A DNA stretch of 64,000 nt, from assembly GCF_000215705.1 (NCBI RefSeq), contig NC_015677.1, positions 1,066,001 to 1,130,000 of the forward strand, in the 5' to 3' direction. The position numbers were made by a program, and so were the translations under genes. Of the stretch, positions 28,518-39,131 are shown one piece after another; the stretch's first letter is position 1; every line of letters begins with the position of its first letter. A model generated the notes under the pieces. It made no database searches. It was given only the letters and a program-made list of their open reading frames with translations, and was not told where the DNA came from. This DNA comes from Ramlibacter tataouinensis TTB310 (GTDB taxonomy: Bacteria; Pseudomonadota; Gammaproteobacteria; Burkholderiales; Burkholderiaceae_C).

Positions 28518-30134
28518 TCAGCGCTCCACGCGGAAACGCGTGACGCGCGGCGGCTCCTGGGGCAGGTGGAACGACAGCCGCCGGTCGCGCAGCTGCGCGT
28601 CGGCCGCGGTGACGCGGTCGAAGCGGCGCAGGTGCTCGGTCCAGGACTCGTCGGTGATCTGCTCGACGTAGCGGCCGGGCTCGGACAGGTCGTGCAGCAG
28701 CTGCCAGTCGAGCGCGCCCTGGCGCAGCCGGCTGCGGCGGCTTTCCTGCATCAATGCCGCGAAGTCGGCGGCGCGCGCCGGGTCGATCCGGTACTCGATC
28801 CAGATCTGGATGCGGCCGGCACCCGGCGGCACCGGGATCTGCGGGACCTGGAACACGTGGGCGGGCGTCAGGTCCTCCTCGGTGCCGCGGTCGGCCACGC
28901 GCCACTGCACCAGCGCCATCAGCACCACGCCCGAGGCGGCCGAGACCGCCAGGCTGTGGTGGATGCTGGTCCAGGTGGCGAGCTGGCCCCAGAGCGCGGC
29001 GCCCAGCGCGGTCGCTCCCATCAGCGCCATCTGGTAAATGGACATACCGCGCGCGCGCACCCAGTCGGGCAGCGCCATCTGCGCCGCCACCGTGAGCGAG
29101 TTGGCCACCGTGATCCAGGCCATGCCGGAGAGGAACATGGCCGGCACCGCCATCCCGACGCTGGGCGCGTAGGCCGTTGCCACCGCGCAGGCGGCCTGCA
29201 TCGCCGTGCCGGTGAGCACCAGGCGCTGCAGGGCCATCAGCTTGCGGATGCGCGGCATCAGCAGCGCGGCCAGGATGGCCCCGGCGCCCATGGACGCCAG
29301 CAGCACCGTGAAGGTGCCGGCAGCGCCGCCCGGCAGCGCGCGCGCCACCAGGGGCAGCAGCGCCAGCAGGGCGGTGGAATGCAGGAAGAACAGCGAGATG
29401 CGCAGCAGGATGGCGCGCATGCGCGCCGACTGGCGCACGAACTGCACCCCCACGCGCATGGCGCTGCCCAGGCGCTCGCGGCCCAGCGGGTCGATGCGGT
29501 GCTCGCGGCGCCAACGCATGATGACGAAGCCGGCCACCAGCGACAGCACCGCGTTGAGCACGAACACCCAGGCGCTGCCGGCGGCGGCGATGATGGCGCC
29601 GGCCACCAGCGGGCCGATGATGCGCGAGCCGTTCATCGCCACGCCGTTGAGCGCCAGCGCCTGCGGCAGCTGGGGCCGCGGCACCACCTCGGGGATGATG
29701 GCGGCGAACACCGGCCAGCGCATGGCCAGGCCGACGCCGTTGGCGAAGGTCAGCGCCAGCAGCAGCGGCGCGTTCATCCAGCCCAGCAGCACGGCGATGC
29801 ACAGCACCGAAGCGATGCCGGCGACCCAGAACTGGGTCACCATGAAGTAGCGGCGCCGGTCCAGGATGTCGGCCAGCGCGCCGCTGGGCAGGCCCAGCAG
29901 GAACACCGGCAGGGTGGAAGCCGACTGCACCAAGGCCACCCACAGCGGCGAGGGCGCCAGCGAGGTCATCAGCCAGGCGGCGGCCACGTCGTTCATCCAC
30001 ATCGTGGTGTTGGCCGCCAGCCAGGTGAACCAGAGCATGCGGAACACCGGCGCGCGCAGCGGGCCCAGGGCCGAGGTGTCGGCCGGCGCCCCGGCAGCGG
30101 ATGCCGCGCTGTCCTGGTCGGAAGGCTCGGGCAT
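28518..30134 (-). CDS. MFS transporter (MFS_3 type) with a C-terminal ABM-like domain
   Basis: 538 residues: a short soluble N-terminus, about twelve helices between residues 28 and 415 (LADILDRRRYFMV is the loop 2-3 motif), and a soluble C-terminal domain of about 100 residues (GRIQIWIEYRIDPARAADFAAL...YVEQITDESWTEHLRRFDRVT) that looks like a dimeric alpha/beta-barrel (antibiotic-biosynthesis-monooxygenase-like) fold. I recall this arrangement in transporters of the transmembrane-effector MFS_3 group, related to siderophore exporters such as EntS. Substrate unknown. The ATG overlaps the stop of the protease gene (ATGA), so the two are coupled. Confidence 0.82.
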   Translation of the reverse strand: MPEPSDQDSAASAAGAPADTSALGPLRAPVFRMLWFTWLAANTTMWMNDVAAAWLMTSLAPSPLWVALVQSASTLPVFLLGLPSGALADILDRRRYFMVTQFWVAGIASVLCIAVLLGWMNAPLLLALTFANGVGLAMRWPVFAAIIPEVVPRPQLPQALALNGVAMNGSRIIGPLVAGAIIAAAGSAWVFVLNAVLSLVAGFVIMRWRREHRIDPLGRERLGSAMRVGVQFVRQSARMRAILLRISLFFLHSTALLALLPLVARALPGGAAGTFTVLLASMGAGAILAALLMPRIRKLMALQRLVLTGTAMQAACAVATAYAPSVGMAVPAMFLSGMAWITVANSLTVAAQMALPDWVRARGMSIYQMALMGATALGAALWGQLATWTSIHHSLAVSAASGVVLMALVQWRVADRGTEEDLTPAHVFQVPQIPVPPGAGRIQIWIEYRIDPARAADFAALMQESRRSRLRQGALDWQLLHDLSEPGRYVEQITDESWTEHLRRFDRVTAADAQLRDRRLSFHLPQEPPRVTRFRVER

Positions 30135-30778
30135 CAGAACCGGCGTTCCAGCACCATCTGGTCGTTGTCGCGCTTCATCTGGAAGCGGCTCAGGAAACTG
30201 TTGCCCAGCAGCACGTAGGGCATGGGCTGGGGCGACACCACCGCGTCGACCTCGTACAGCTCCACGTCGCCGAGGCGCACCGAGGACAGCTTGAGCAGGT
30301 AGCCCTGGGACGTGCCGTTGGCCGTGCTCATTTGCACCGGCCGCCCGGCCCGGTAGTTCAGGCCCACGCGCTCGGCATCGGCGGCGCTGAGGCTGACGGC
30401 CGAGGCCCCGGTATCCACCATGAACTGCACCGCGCGGCCGTTGATGGTGCCCTGGCTCAGGAAATGGCCGTTGCTGCCGGCCGTCAGCACGATCCGGTTG
30501 CCGCGCGCACCGCCGCCGCCCGCGCCCACGCTGGCCGGCGCGTCGCCCACGCGCAGCAGGTGGCGCTTGCCGGCTATCTCCACCACCGCCTGGTCGCCGG
30601 AGGTGGACACCACCTTGACGCCCTGGTGCTCCTGGCCGGGCGCGACGCTCTTGGGCGTCCCGCCATCCACGATCAGCAGGGCCTTGCTGCCCAGCATGCC
30701 TTGCAGGGCCACCGGCTGCGCCCAGGCAGCGCCGGCGGGTGCCAGCAGCAGCAGGAGCCAGGAAAGGGCGGCCCGCAT
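30134..30778 (-). CDS. Retropepsin-like aspartic protease (TIGR02281 type)
   Basis: 214 residues with a signal peptide (RAALSWLLLLLAPAGAAWA) and a single-lobe aspartic protease domain: FMVDTGASAVSLSAADAERVGL (catalytic DTGAS), TANGTSQGYLLKL and VLLGNSFLSRFQ at the end. Such single-lobe proteins dimerise like retroviral proteases and are probably periplasmic or membrane-anchored. The N-terminal part (PVALQGMLGSKALLIVDGG) is the extra domain found in this subgroup. I use the ATG at 30776-30778, which overlaps the yajQ stop by one base; the MFS gene follows with an ATGA overlap. Substrate unknown. Confidence 0.82.
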   Translation of the reverse strand: MRAALSWLLLLLAPAGAAWAQPVALQGMLGSKALLIVDGGTPKSVAPGQEHQGVKVVSTSGDQAVVEIAGKRHLLRVGDAPASVGAGGGGARGNRIVLTAGSNGHFLSQGTINGRAVQFMVDTGASAVSLSAADAERVGLNYRAGRPVQMSTANGTSQGYLLKLSSVRLGDVELYEVDAVVSPQPMPYVLLGNSFLSRFQMKRDNDQMVLERRF

Positions 30779-31263
30779 CAATCGCGGAAGTTGTTGAAGG
30801 AGAGCGGCAGGTCGGCCACGTCCTTTCGGATCAGCGCCATGGCGGCCTGCAGGTCGTCGCGCTTGGCGCCGGTGACCCGCACCGCGTCGCCCTGGATGGC
30901 GGCCTGCAGCTTGAGCTTGCTGTCCTTGATCAGCCTCTGGATCTTCTTGGCGGCCTCGGACTCGATGCCGCTGCGCACCTTGACCACCTGCTTGACCTTG
31001 TCGCCGCCGATCTTCTCGACCTTGCCCTTGTCCAGGAAGCGCACGTCCACGTTGCGCTTGGCCAGCTTGCCGGTCAGGATGTCCTCGACCTGCTGCAGCT
31101 GGAAGTCGGCGTCGCCGAGCAGGGTGATGTCCTTGTCCTTGATCTCGATGGCCGCAGAAGTGCCCTTGAAGTCGAAGCGCGTGGCGATCTCCTTGGCGGT
31201 GTTGTCGACGGCGTTCTTGACCTCCACCATGTTGGGTTCGCAGACGGTGTCGAAAGACGGCAT
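30778..31263 (-). CDS. yajQ: YajQ-family nucleotide-binding protein
   Basis: 161 residues, standard length. It starts [21 protein letters not shown], contains [13 protein letters not shown] and ends [22 protein letters not shown]...PLSFNNFRD, all typical of YajQ. Some members (XC_3703 of Xanthomonas, and Pseudomonas YajQ) bind cyclic di-GMP and act with LysR-type regulators; others bind tRNA or nucleotides. Head of a coupled minus-strand group yajQ-protease-MFS. It is divergent from murB with 42 bases between the starts. Confidence 0.92.
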   Translation of the reverse strand: MPSFDTVCEPNMVEVKNAVDNTAKEIATRFDFKGTSAAIEIKDKDITLLGDADFQLQQVEDILTGKLAKRNVDVRFLDKGKVEKIGGDKVKQVVKVRSGIESEAAKKIQRLIKDSKLKLQAAIQGDAVRVTGAKRDDLQAAMALIRKDVADLPLSFNNFRD

Positions 31264-31305
31264 TGGAAAGCTCCCGGTCCCTGTTCGCTGAGCGACAATT
31301 CTCCC

Positions 31306-32370
31306 ATGATCGTCGAGCAAAACGTACCCCTGCAGGCGTACAACAGCTTCGGCATCGTGGCCAAGGCCCGCGAGCTGGTGCGCGTGCGCTCCGAAGCGGA
31401 CGTGCTCGCCCTGCTGGCGGACGCCGGGCGGGCGGCGCAACCCAAGTTCGTCCTGGGCGGCGGCAGCAACATCGTGCTGACCGGCGACGTGAGGCCGCTG
31501 GTGCTGAAAGTGGAGGTGACCGGCCGGCGCGTGGTCGACGACGGACCGCGCGCCACCATCATCGAGGCCGGCGCCGGCGAGAACTGGCACGAGTTCGTCC
31601 GCTGGACGCTGGACCAGGGCTTCCCCGGCCTGGAGAACCTGGCCCTGATCCCGGGCACGGTGGGCGCCTCCCCGGTGCAGAACGTGGGCGCCTACGGCGT
31701 CGAGACCCAAGACCGCTTCGAGTCGCTGGACGCCATCGACCTGGCCACCGGCCGGGTTTTCACGCTGGACGCCGCCCAGTGCGCCTTCGGCTACCGCGAC
31801 TCGGTGTTCAAGCACGCGCCGCCGAAGGACGGCGAAGCGTCCGGCGGCATGCCTCGCGGCATGGGCCTGGCCGGCCGGGCGCTGATCCTGCGCGTGCGCT
31901 TCCGGCTGCCCAAACCCTGGAAGCCGGTGCTCGGCTACCTGGACCTGGAACGCAAGCGGGCCGAGGCGGGTGTGCGCGAGCCCACGCCGCGGCAGATCTT
32001 CGACTGGGTGTGCGCCATCCGCGCCGGCAAGCTGCCCGACCCGCGGGTGCTGGGCAACGCCGGCAGCTTCTTCAAGAACCCGACGGTCACGCCCGAGCAG
32101 TGCACCGACATCATCGCCCGCGAGCCGGGCATCGTCCACTACCCCATGCCCGACGGCAGCGTGAAGCTGGCGGCCGGCTGGCTGATCGACGCCTGCGGCT
32201 GGAAGGGCAAGTCGGTGGGCAATGCCGGCGTCTACGAGAAGCAGGCGCTGGTGCTGGTCAACCGGGGCGGCGCCACCGGGGGCGAGGTCGTCACCCTGGC
32301 GCGCGCCATCCAGACCAGCGTCTACGAGCGTTTCGGCATCCGGCTGGAGCCCGAGCCGGTGGTCGTTTAG
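31306..32370 (+). CDS. murB: UDP-N-acetylenolpyruvoylglucosamine reductase
   Basis: FAD enzyme that completes UDP-N-acetylmuramic acid for peptidoglycan. 354 residues, type I MurB like that of E. coli: N-terminal [15 protein letters not shown]-binding [13 protein letters not shown] and [17 protein letters not shown], substrate/catalytic [10 protein letters not shown] and the C-terminal RLEPEPV with the glutamate. It stands alone from the division cluster. The start ATG at 31306 follows CGACAATTCTCCC, so a promoter may sit in the 42-base gap shared with yajQ. Confidence 0.94.
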   Translation: MIVEQNVPLQAYNSFGIVAKARELVRVRSEADVLALLADAGRAAQPKFVLGGGSNIVLTGDVRPLVLKVEVTGRRVVDDGPRATIIEAGAGENWHEFVRWTLDQGFPGLENLALIPGTVGASPVQNVGAYGVETQDRFESLDAIDLATGRVFTLDAAQCAFGYRDSVFKHAPPKDGEASGGMPRGMGLAGRALILRVRFRLPKPWKPVLGYLDLERKRAEAGVREPTPRQIFDWVCAIRAGKLPDPRVLGNAGSFFKNPTVTPEQCTDIIAREPGIVHYPMPDGSVKLAAGWLIDACGWKGKSVGNAGVYEKQALVLVNRGGATGGEVVTLARAIQTSVYERFGIRLEPEPVVV

Positions 32371-32378
32371 GCGCCGCC

Positions 32379-32570
32379 TCAGCTGGCATCCGGCTTGGAT
32401 TCGGCGCGCGGCGCGCGCATCGCGGTCCTGCGGCTGGCGCCGCCGGCGCTCATGCGGCCGCCGGACGGCGACGAGCCGCTCGAGGCCATGGCGTTTTTCT
32501 GCTGGTAGGCGTCCCAGGCCTTCTTGGCCAGGCCGGACGTGATGGCGAAAAGCACGAGCTTGCGGAACAT
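32379..32570 (-). CDS. Small hypothetical protein, 63 aa
   Basis: [20 protein letters not shown] at the start is an amphipathic or membrane-associating helix; the rest is serine/glycine-rich and then basic ([15 protein letters not shown]), probably disordered. The ATG at 32568-32570 has a clear GGAG six bases upstream, which argues that it is translated. It lies 103 bases downstream of argG on the same strand. I do not recognise a family. Confidence 0.55.
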   Translation of the reverse strand: MFRKLVLFAITSGLAKKAWDAYQQKNAMASSGSSPSGGRMSAGGASRRTAMRAPRAESKPDAS

Positions 32571-32673
32571 GGTGTTCTCCTTATTTCGAACAAGCTCGAA
32601 GTTAGGAGAGGGCGGGCCGCAGCGCCAGCGGCCGGCGGCCACGCCTGCGGTCAGTGCAGGCCTACACCCTGGC

Positions 32674-34395
<1,722 letters not shown>

Positions 34396-34429
34396 TTAGG
34401 CGCTGGCCCGACAGTCTCCCGGGACCAAC

Positions 34430-34457
34430 GAATCCAAAGGCCCGCGGTTTGCGTAAA
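34430..34457 (+). promoter_or_regulatory. Candidate ECF-type promoter for the sigma/anti-sigma pair
   Basis: GAATCC (34430-34435), 16 bases, CGTAAA (34452-34457), 27 bases before the sigma start. The -10 part resembles the CGT core common to ECF promoters and the -35 part loosely resembles GGAACC/GAAC types. This would fit autoregulation but rests on two short words only. Confidence 0.25.
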
Positions 34458-34484
34458 GACCAGCAAGCCCGACAATCCGCCGCC

Positions 34485-35087
34485 ATGGCATACGACCTTC
34501 AAGACCAACAGCTGATCGCACTGATCGACCGCATCGCCGCCCGCGCGGCGGCGGCCGGCCGCGCCGCGGACAGCGAGGCCGCGCTGCGGGCCCTGTACGA
34601 CAGCACCTCATCCAAGCTGTACGGCGTGGCACTGCGGGTGGTGGGCAACCGCGAATGGGCCGAGGACGTGCTGCAGGAGACCTACCTGAACATCTGGCGC
34701 ATCGCCGGCGACTACCGGGCGGCGCTCAGCCCGCCGATGGCCTGGATGGGCGTGATCGTGCGCAGCCGGGCCCTGGATTTCCTGCGCCGCCGCGCCAGCG
34801 AGCGGGCCGACGCCGCGCTGGAGCTGGACGACGTGATCGCCGAGACCGTGGCCGGCGACTCGCCCAACCCGATGGACACCAGCCAGGCCAGCGAGCAGGC
34901 CTGGGCCCTGCACGAGTGCCTGCGCAAGCTGGAGAGCCGCCAGCGCGAGGTGGTCAGCCTGGCCTACCTGCGCGACCTCAGCCACAGCGAGCTGGCGCAG
35001 CAGCTCAAGCTGCCGCTGGGCACGGTAAAGACCTGGATCCGCCGCGGGCTGGACCAGCTGCGCGGTTGCATGGGCCGTTTCGCCTGA
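34485..35087 (+). CDS. ECF-type RNA polymerase sigma factor
   Basis: 200 residues with region 2 (about 40-105: ALRALYDSTSSKLYGVALRVVGNREWAEDVLQETYLNIW, RSRALDFLRRRASE) and region 4 (about 140-195: LHECLRKLESRQREVVSLAYLRDLSHSELAQQLKLPLGTVKTWIRRGLDQLR), without region 3. It is related to the SigK/RpoE-like branch that is paired with RskA-type anti-sigma factors. The start ATG at 34485 is chosen because upstream in-frame sequence is non-coding. The anti-sigma gene follows 10 bases later. Confidence 0.92.
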   Translation: MAYDLQDQQLIALIDRIAARAAAAGRAADSEAALRALYDSTSSKLYGVALRVVGNREWAEDVLQETYLNIWRIAGDYRAALSPPMAWMGVIVRSRALDFLRRRASERADAALELDDVIAETVAGDSPNPMDTSQASEQAWALHECLRKLESRQREVVSLAYLRDLSHSELAQQLKLPLGTVKTWIRRGLDQLRGCMGRFA

Positions 35088-35097
35088 AGGGACCGCG

Positions 35098-35907
35098 ATG
35101 AACCTGATCGACCATCCCGAACTGCTGGACCGCCTGGCGGCGGCCTATGCCCTGGGCACGCTGCGCGGCGGGGCGCGCCGGCGATTCGAATCCCTGGCGC
35201 GCCAGAGCGTCACGGTGCGTGCCGCCGCGCTGCTGTGGCAGGAGCGCTTCGCCTCCATGACCGAGCTGCAGCACGTGGAGGCCCCCAGCCCCAACGTCTG
35301 GAAGCGCATCGAGAACCTGGTCGCGGCCCAGGCCCGGGGCACCGCATCCGTATTACAGGAGACCGCCATGCTGGACAAGCTCAGGCGCGGCCTCGGCTGG
35401 TGGCGCGGCGCGGCGCTGGCCGGCGTTGCCGCCACCGTGGTCGCCGTGGCCGTGGGGCTCAACCTGGGCCGGCAGGTGCAGGTGCAGGATGCGCAGCTGG
35501 CACAGGCCGGCGGCCGCGCCGAGCAGCTGGTGCGCGAGAACGCCCAGCTGCGGGCCACGCCCCACATCCAGTACGTGGCCGTGCTGGCCGACGACAAGGC
35601 CTCGGCGTCCATCCTGGTGACCTTCGATCCGCGCCACAACGCACTCACCCTCAAGCACGTCGCGCCGATCCAGGTCGGCGCCGACAAGTCGCTGGAGCTG
35701 TGGGCGCTGCCGCCCTCGGGCGGGCCGCGCTCGCTGGGCGTGCTGGACGGGGGAGCGGTGGTCCGCCTGCCGGCCGCCGAGAACCAGGTGCGCGAGGTGC
35801 CGGCGCTGGCCGTCTCGCTGGAGCCCAGGGGCGGGGTGCCGCCGGGAAGCGGGCCGACCGGCCCCATCCTGTTCAAGGGACCGCTGCTTCAGACGCCGCA
35901 GGTGTAA
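35098..35907 (+). CDS. RskA-like anti-sigma factor (membrane)
   Basis: 269 residues. A cytoplasmic N-terminal domain of about 90 residues (LDRLAAAYALGTLRGGARRRFESLA is typical of the zinc-less anti-sigma domain that holds the sigma factor), one membrane helix near 102-122 (AALAGVAATVVAVAVGLNLG), a short coiled coil (QVQDAQLAQAGGRAEQLVRENAQL) and a periplasmic RskA C-terminal domain (AVLADDKASASILVTFDP, KSLELWALPPSGGPRSLGVL). It should keep the upstream sigma factor inactive until an envelope signal; the signal is unknown. Cotranscribed with the sigma gene. Confidence 0.9.
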   Translation: MNLIDHPELLDRLAAAYALGTLRGGARRRFESLARQSVTVRAAALLWQERFASMTELQHVEAPSPNVWKRIENLVAAQARGTASVLQETAMLDKLRRGLGWWRGAALAGVAATVVAVAVGLNLGRQVQVQDAQLAQAGGRAEQLVRENAQLRATPHIQYVAVLADDKASASILVTFDPRHNALTLKHVAPIQVGADKSLELWALPPSGGPRSLGVLDGGAVVRLPAAENQVREVPALAVSLEPRGGVPPGSGPTGPILFKGPLLQTPQV

Positions 35908-35938
35908 GTGCGCCGGGACCCCGTCTGTGGCGGGGGCC

Positions 35939-36619
35939 TCAATGGCGCCAGTGGCGATGGTGGCGGTGGCCGCGGTGGTAGCCCAAATTGAGCGAGATGC
36001 CCACGGGCGGGTAGTAGTACGGCCGCGGGTAGTAGGCGTGCTGGTAGACCACCGGCGCCGGCACCGTGACCACCTCGCGGATGATGGTGGCCGGCGCCGG
36101 CGGGGCCTGCGTCAGCGGCGCGGGCGCGGAGTAGGCCGGCTGCTGGGGCGCGGCGGCGCCCACCGGCGTGACCTGCAGCTGCACCGTCGGGCCCGGGTCC
36201 TGCGGCATCTGCACCGTGTACTGCCTGCCCGCGTACTCGTAGGTGACGTTGTAGGCCACCGCGCGGTTCTCGTAGTAGGTCTGAGTGCTGCACTGCTGGT
36301 AGTTGTGCACCTCCGAGCCGGTGCCTTCGACGCGGTTGCCCAGCACGGCGCCGCCCAGCACGCCGATGGCGGTGGCCACGGCGCGGCCCGTGCCGTCGCC
36401 GATCGCATTGCCCATGGCACCGCCGGCGATGGCGCCCATCAGCGCGCCGGCGCCGGAGGGCTGCTGCTGCACCACGACCGGCTGCTGCGAGCAGACCTGG
36501 CGCGGCACGGCGACCTGCTGGATCACGGGAATGCTGGAGATCACCCGGCCCACCTCCTGGGCGCCGGCGGCCGTGGCGGCCAGGCCGCCCAGGGCGAGTA
36601 AGTACACGGACTTTTTCAT
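35939..36619 (-). CDS. Glycine-zipper (2TM) envelope protein
   Basis: 226 residues with a signal peptide (KKSVYLLALGGLAATAAGA). The glycine-zipper section GALMGAIAGGAMGNAIGDGTGRAVATAIGVLGGAVLGN (residues about 57-94) is of the Rick_17kDa/2TM type found in outer-membrane-associated proteins. The C-terminus is rich in proline, tyrosine and histidine (YYPRPYYYPP, RGHRHHRHWRH). No lipobox cysteine follows the signal peptide, so it is not an obvious lipoprotein. It is convergent with the anti-sigma gene (31 bases apart) and could belong to the same envelope response, which is a guess from position only. Confidence 0.75.
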   Translation of the reverse strand: MKKSVYLLALGGLAATAAGAQEVGRVISSIPVIQQVAVPRQVCSQQPVVVQQQPSGAGALMGAIAGGAMGNAIGDGTGRAVATAIGVLGGAVLGNRVEGTGSEVHNYQQCSTQTYYENRAVAYNVTYEYAGRQYTVQMPQDPGPTVQLQVTPVGAAAPQQPAYSAPAPLTQAPPAPATIIREVVTVPAPVVYQHAYYPRPYYYPPVGISLNLGYHRGHRHHRHWRH

Positions 36620-36713
36620 GGCGCGCTCCACTGCATGGCTGGATGGCCAAATTTTAGGCAAGCCGGGCCGATCAAGGTAGCTCGACGGGTAAAGGATGGG
36701 TAAAAGTTGGCGT

Positions 36714-37067
36714 TCAGCGGGGCGCCAGCGCGTCCCAGGCCGCCGGGTCGAAGCCGACCGTGGTGGCCGCGCCCCACTCGACCACCGGGCGCTTGATGAC
36801 GCTGGGCTCGCGCGCCATCAGGGCCCGCGCCGACGCCGCGTCGGCCACCCGCTGCTGGTCGGCCGCGTCCAGCTTGCGCCAGGTGGTGCCTCGGCGGTTG
36901 ACCAGGGCCTCCCAGCCGAGCTCGACCACCCAGGCGGCCAGCCGCTCGCCCGGCACGCCGTCCTTCCTGAAGTCGTGGAAGCGGTGCTCGACGCCGCGCC
37001 CGGCCAGCCACTGGCGCGCCTTCTTCACGGTGTCGCAGTTCGGGATGCCATAGACCACGATGCTCAT
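36714..37067 (-). CDS. ArsC-family thioredoxin-fold protein (YffB/Spx-like)
   Basis: 117 residues, ArsC/Spx fold: MSIVVYGIPNCDTVKKARQWL with a single cysteine in the CxxT-type active-site loop, HDFRKDGVP, RGTTWRKL and EPSVIKRPVVEWG. This is the YffB branch of ArsC-related proteins, whose role is not settled; it lacks the further cysteines of true arsenate reductases, so I do not call it arsC. The ATG is at 37065-37067, divergent from folC. Confidence 0.85.
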   Translation of the reverse strand: MSIVVYGIPNCDTVKKARQWLAGRGVEHRFHDFRKDGVPGERLAAWVVELGWEALVNRRGTTWRKLDAADQQRVADAASARALMAREPSVIKRPVVEWGAATTVGFDPAAWDALAPR

Positions 37068-37094
37068 GGCGGCTCATCATAGTTCCCGGGGACA

Positions 37095-38393
37095 ATGCCG
37101 CCCATGGAGACCTTGCAAGACTGGCTCGCGCACTGCGAGCGACTGCATCCCGCAGCCATCGAGATGGGGCTGGAGCGGGTGGGCGCGGTGGCCGGGCGCA
37201 TGGGGCTGCGCTTTTCCTGCCCGGTGATCACGGTGGCCGGCACCAACGGCAAGGGCTCGACCTGCGCGATGCTGGAAGCGATCGCGCTGCAGGCCGGCTG
37301 GCGCACCGGCGCCTACACCTCGCCGCACCTGGTGCGCTTCGAGGAGCGCTGCCGCCTGGGCGGCGAGGCGGCGCAGGCGGAGCGGCTGGTGCCGCACTTC
37401 GCCCGGGTCGAGGCCGCGCGCCAGGGCACCTCGCTCACCTACTTCGAGTTCACCACCCTGGCCATCCTCGGCCTGATGGCCGAATCGGACCTGGACGTGG
37501 CCATCCTGGAGGTGGGGCTGGGCGGCCGGCTGGACGCGGTCAACGTGATCGACCCCGACTGCGCCGTCATCACCAGCATCGACCTGGACCACCAGGCCTG
37601 GCTGGGCGACGACCGCGAGAGCATAGGCCGCGAGAAGGCCGGCATCCTGCGCGCCGGCCGTCCGGCCGTGGTGAGCGACCCAGTGCCGCCGCGCAGCGTG
37701 ATCGACCGGGCGACCGAGCTGGGGGCCGACCTGTGGCTGCTGGGGCGCGACTTCAATTTTTCCGGCGACAAGCTGCAGTGGGGCTGGGCCGGCCGCGGCC
37801 GGCGCTATCCCGGCCTGGCCTATCCGGCGCTGCGCGGCGCCAACCAGTTGATCAACGCCTCGGGCGTGCTGGCCGCCCTGGCGGCCCTGCGCGAGCGCCT
37901 GCCGGTCACGGCCCAGGCGGTGCGCAACGGGCTGGCGATGGTGGAGCTGCCCGGGCGCTTCCAGATCGTGCCCGGCCAGCCGGTGCTGGTGCTGGACGTG
38001 GCCCACAATCCGCACTCGGTCGCGGCGCTGGCGGCCAACCTCGACGCCATGGGCTTCTATCCCACCACCCATGCGGTGTTCGGCGCCATGGCCGACAAGG
38101 ACCTGGACCCCATGCTGGGCAAGATGCTGCCGCTGGTGGACCGCTGGTACTTCACCGACCTGCCCACGCCGCGGGCCGAGCGCGCGGTGCAGCTGCACTC
38201 GCGCTGGCAGGCGCTGAACACGCGCCGGGATGCCGCCGCCCGCACGCACGACAGCCCGCCGGCGGCACTGGCGGCGGCGATGGCCGCGGCGGACCCCGCT
38301 GATAGAATCCTGGTCTTCGGTTCCTTCTTCACGGTGGGTGGCGTTCTGGAGGCCGGGCTGCCCCGGTTGCAGGCCCAGCACCTGCGGACCTGA
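37095..38393 (+). CDS. folC: Folylpolyglutamate synthase/dihydrofolate synthase
   Basis: Adds glutamate to dihydropteroate and to tetrahydrofolate. 432 residues with the P-loop VAGTNGKGSTCAMLE, TSPHLVRFEERCRL, the metal/substrate segment LEVGLGGRLDAVN, DHQAWLGD, REKAGILR and VLDVAHNPHS. Starts at 37095 and 37104 are both possible (MPP-METLQ); I use the first. It opens the run folC-SPOR gene-cvpA-purF, the same order as in E. coli (folC-dedD-cvpA-purF), so this is a conserved purine/folate neighbourhood. Confidence 0.94.
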   Translation: MPPMETLQDWLAHCERLHPAAIEMGLERVGAVAGRMGLRFSCPVITVAGTNGKGSTCAMLEAIALQAGWRTGAYTSPHLVRFEERCRLGGEAAQAERLVPHFARVEAARQGTSLTYFEFTTLAILGLMAESDLDVAILEVGLGGRLDAVNVIDPDCAVITSIDLDHQAWLGDDRESIGREKAGILRAGRPAVVSDPVPPRSVIDRATELGADLWLLGRDFNFSGDKLQWGWAGRGRRYPGLAYPALRGANQLINASGVLAALAALRERLPVTAQAVRNGLAMVELPGRFQIVPGQPVLVLDVAHNPHSVAALAANLDAMGFYPTTHAVFGAMADKDLDPMLGKMLPLVDRWYFTDLPTPRAERAVQLHSRWQALNTRRDAAARTHDSPPAALAAAMAAADPADRILVFGSFFTVGGVLEAGLPRLQAQHLRT

Positions 38394-38415
38394 ATCCCTA
38401 CGGGCACGCGCTTTC

Positions 38416-39114
38416 ATGGCCTTCTTCAAGTTCCGCAAGGGTGGCGACGAGCCGGTGGCCCACCACCAGCCCGAAAGCGTCGAGGCGATGCGCCGGCGCG
38501 CCCGGCACCGCCTGATCGGCGCCGCGGTGCTGGTGCTGGCGGGCGTGATCGGCTTCCCCCTTTTGTTCGACACCCGGCCGCGGCCTGTGGCCGTGGACAT
38601 CCCGATCGAGATCCCCGACCGCGGCAAGACCCCGCCCTTGCCGGCGGCGCCTGTGGCGCCCCTGGCGCCGACGGCCAGCGCTTCGGCCGCCATGCCTTCG
38701 TCCGAGGCGGACACCGGCCGCAAGCCGGCGACCGCCCAGGCGGACCCGGGACCGGGCGCCGCCAAGGAGACGGAGCCGCCCAAGCCGGCGGCACCCGCGG
38801 CCGCCGTGGCCAAGGCGCCATCGGTCGAAGAGACTTCCAAGGCGCGCGCCGTGCCGGACGGCAAGGCGGCCGAAGCCGCCGCCGACGGCCGCTTCGTGGT
38901 GCAGGTCGGCGCTTTCGCCAACGCCGCCAAGGCGCGCGAGGCGCGCCTGAAGGTCGAGAAGATGGGCCTGAAGACCTACACCCATGTGGCCGACACCAAG
39001 GACGGCCGGCGCATCCGGGTGCGGGTGGGGCCGTTTTCCAGCCGCAACGAGGCCGACAAGGCCGCCGACAAGATCAAGGGACTGGATATGCCGGCCACCG
39101 TCCTCACCTTGTAG
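38416..39114 (+). CDS. SPOR-domain membrane protein (DedD position)
   Basis: 232 residues: a cytoplasmic charged N-terminus, one membrane helix (about 34-51, LIGAAVLVLAGVIGFPLLF), a long periplasmic alanine/proline/lysine linker and a C-terminal SPOR domain (about 156-232: GRFVVQVGAFANAAKAREARLKVEKMG, RVRVGPFSSRNEADKAADKIKG). SPOR domains bind glycan strands lacking stem peptides at the division septum. Layout and location between folC and cvpA correspond to E. coli DedD. The gap to folC is 22 bases and to cvpA 17. Confidence 0.88.
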   Translation: MAFFKFRKGGDEPVAHHQPESVEAMRRRARHRLIGAAVLVLAGVIGFPLLFDTRPRPVAVDIPIEIPDRGKTPPLPAAPVAPLAPTASASAAMPSSEADTGRKPATAQADPGPGAAKETEPPKPAAPAAAVAKAPSVEETSKARAVPDGKAAEAAADGRFVVQVGAFANAAKAREARLKVEKMGLKTYTHVADTKDGRRIRVRVGPFSSRNEADKAADKIKGLDMPATVLTL

Positions 39115-39131
39115 GCGGGCGGCGCTCGCCG

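Noticed and set aside
32643..32661. Hairpin GCCTGC/GCAGGC after argG considered as a terminator
   Set aside because: No T-tract follows on the minus strand, and short GC hairpins are frequent by chance here.
36714..37067. Naming the small thioredoxin-fold gene arsC
   Set aside because: It has a single active-site cysteine and no ars neighbours; the YffB/Spx-like label is safer.
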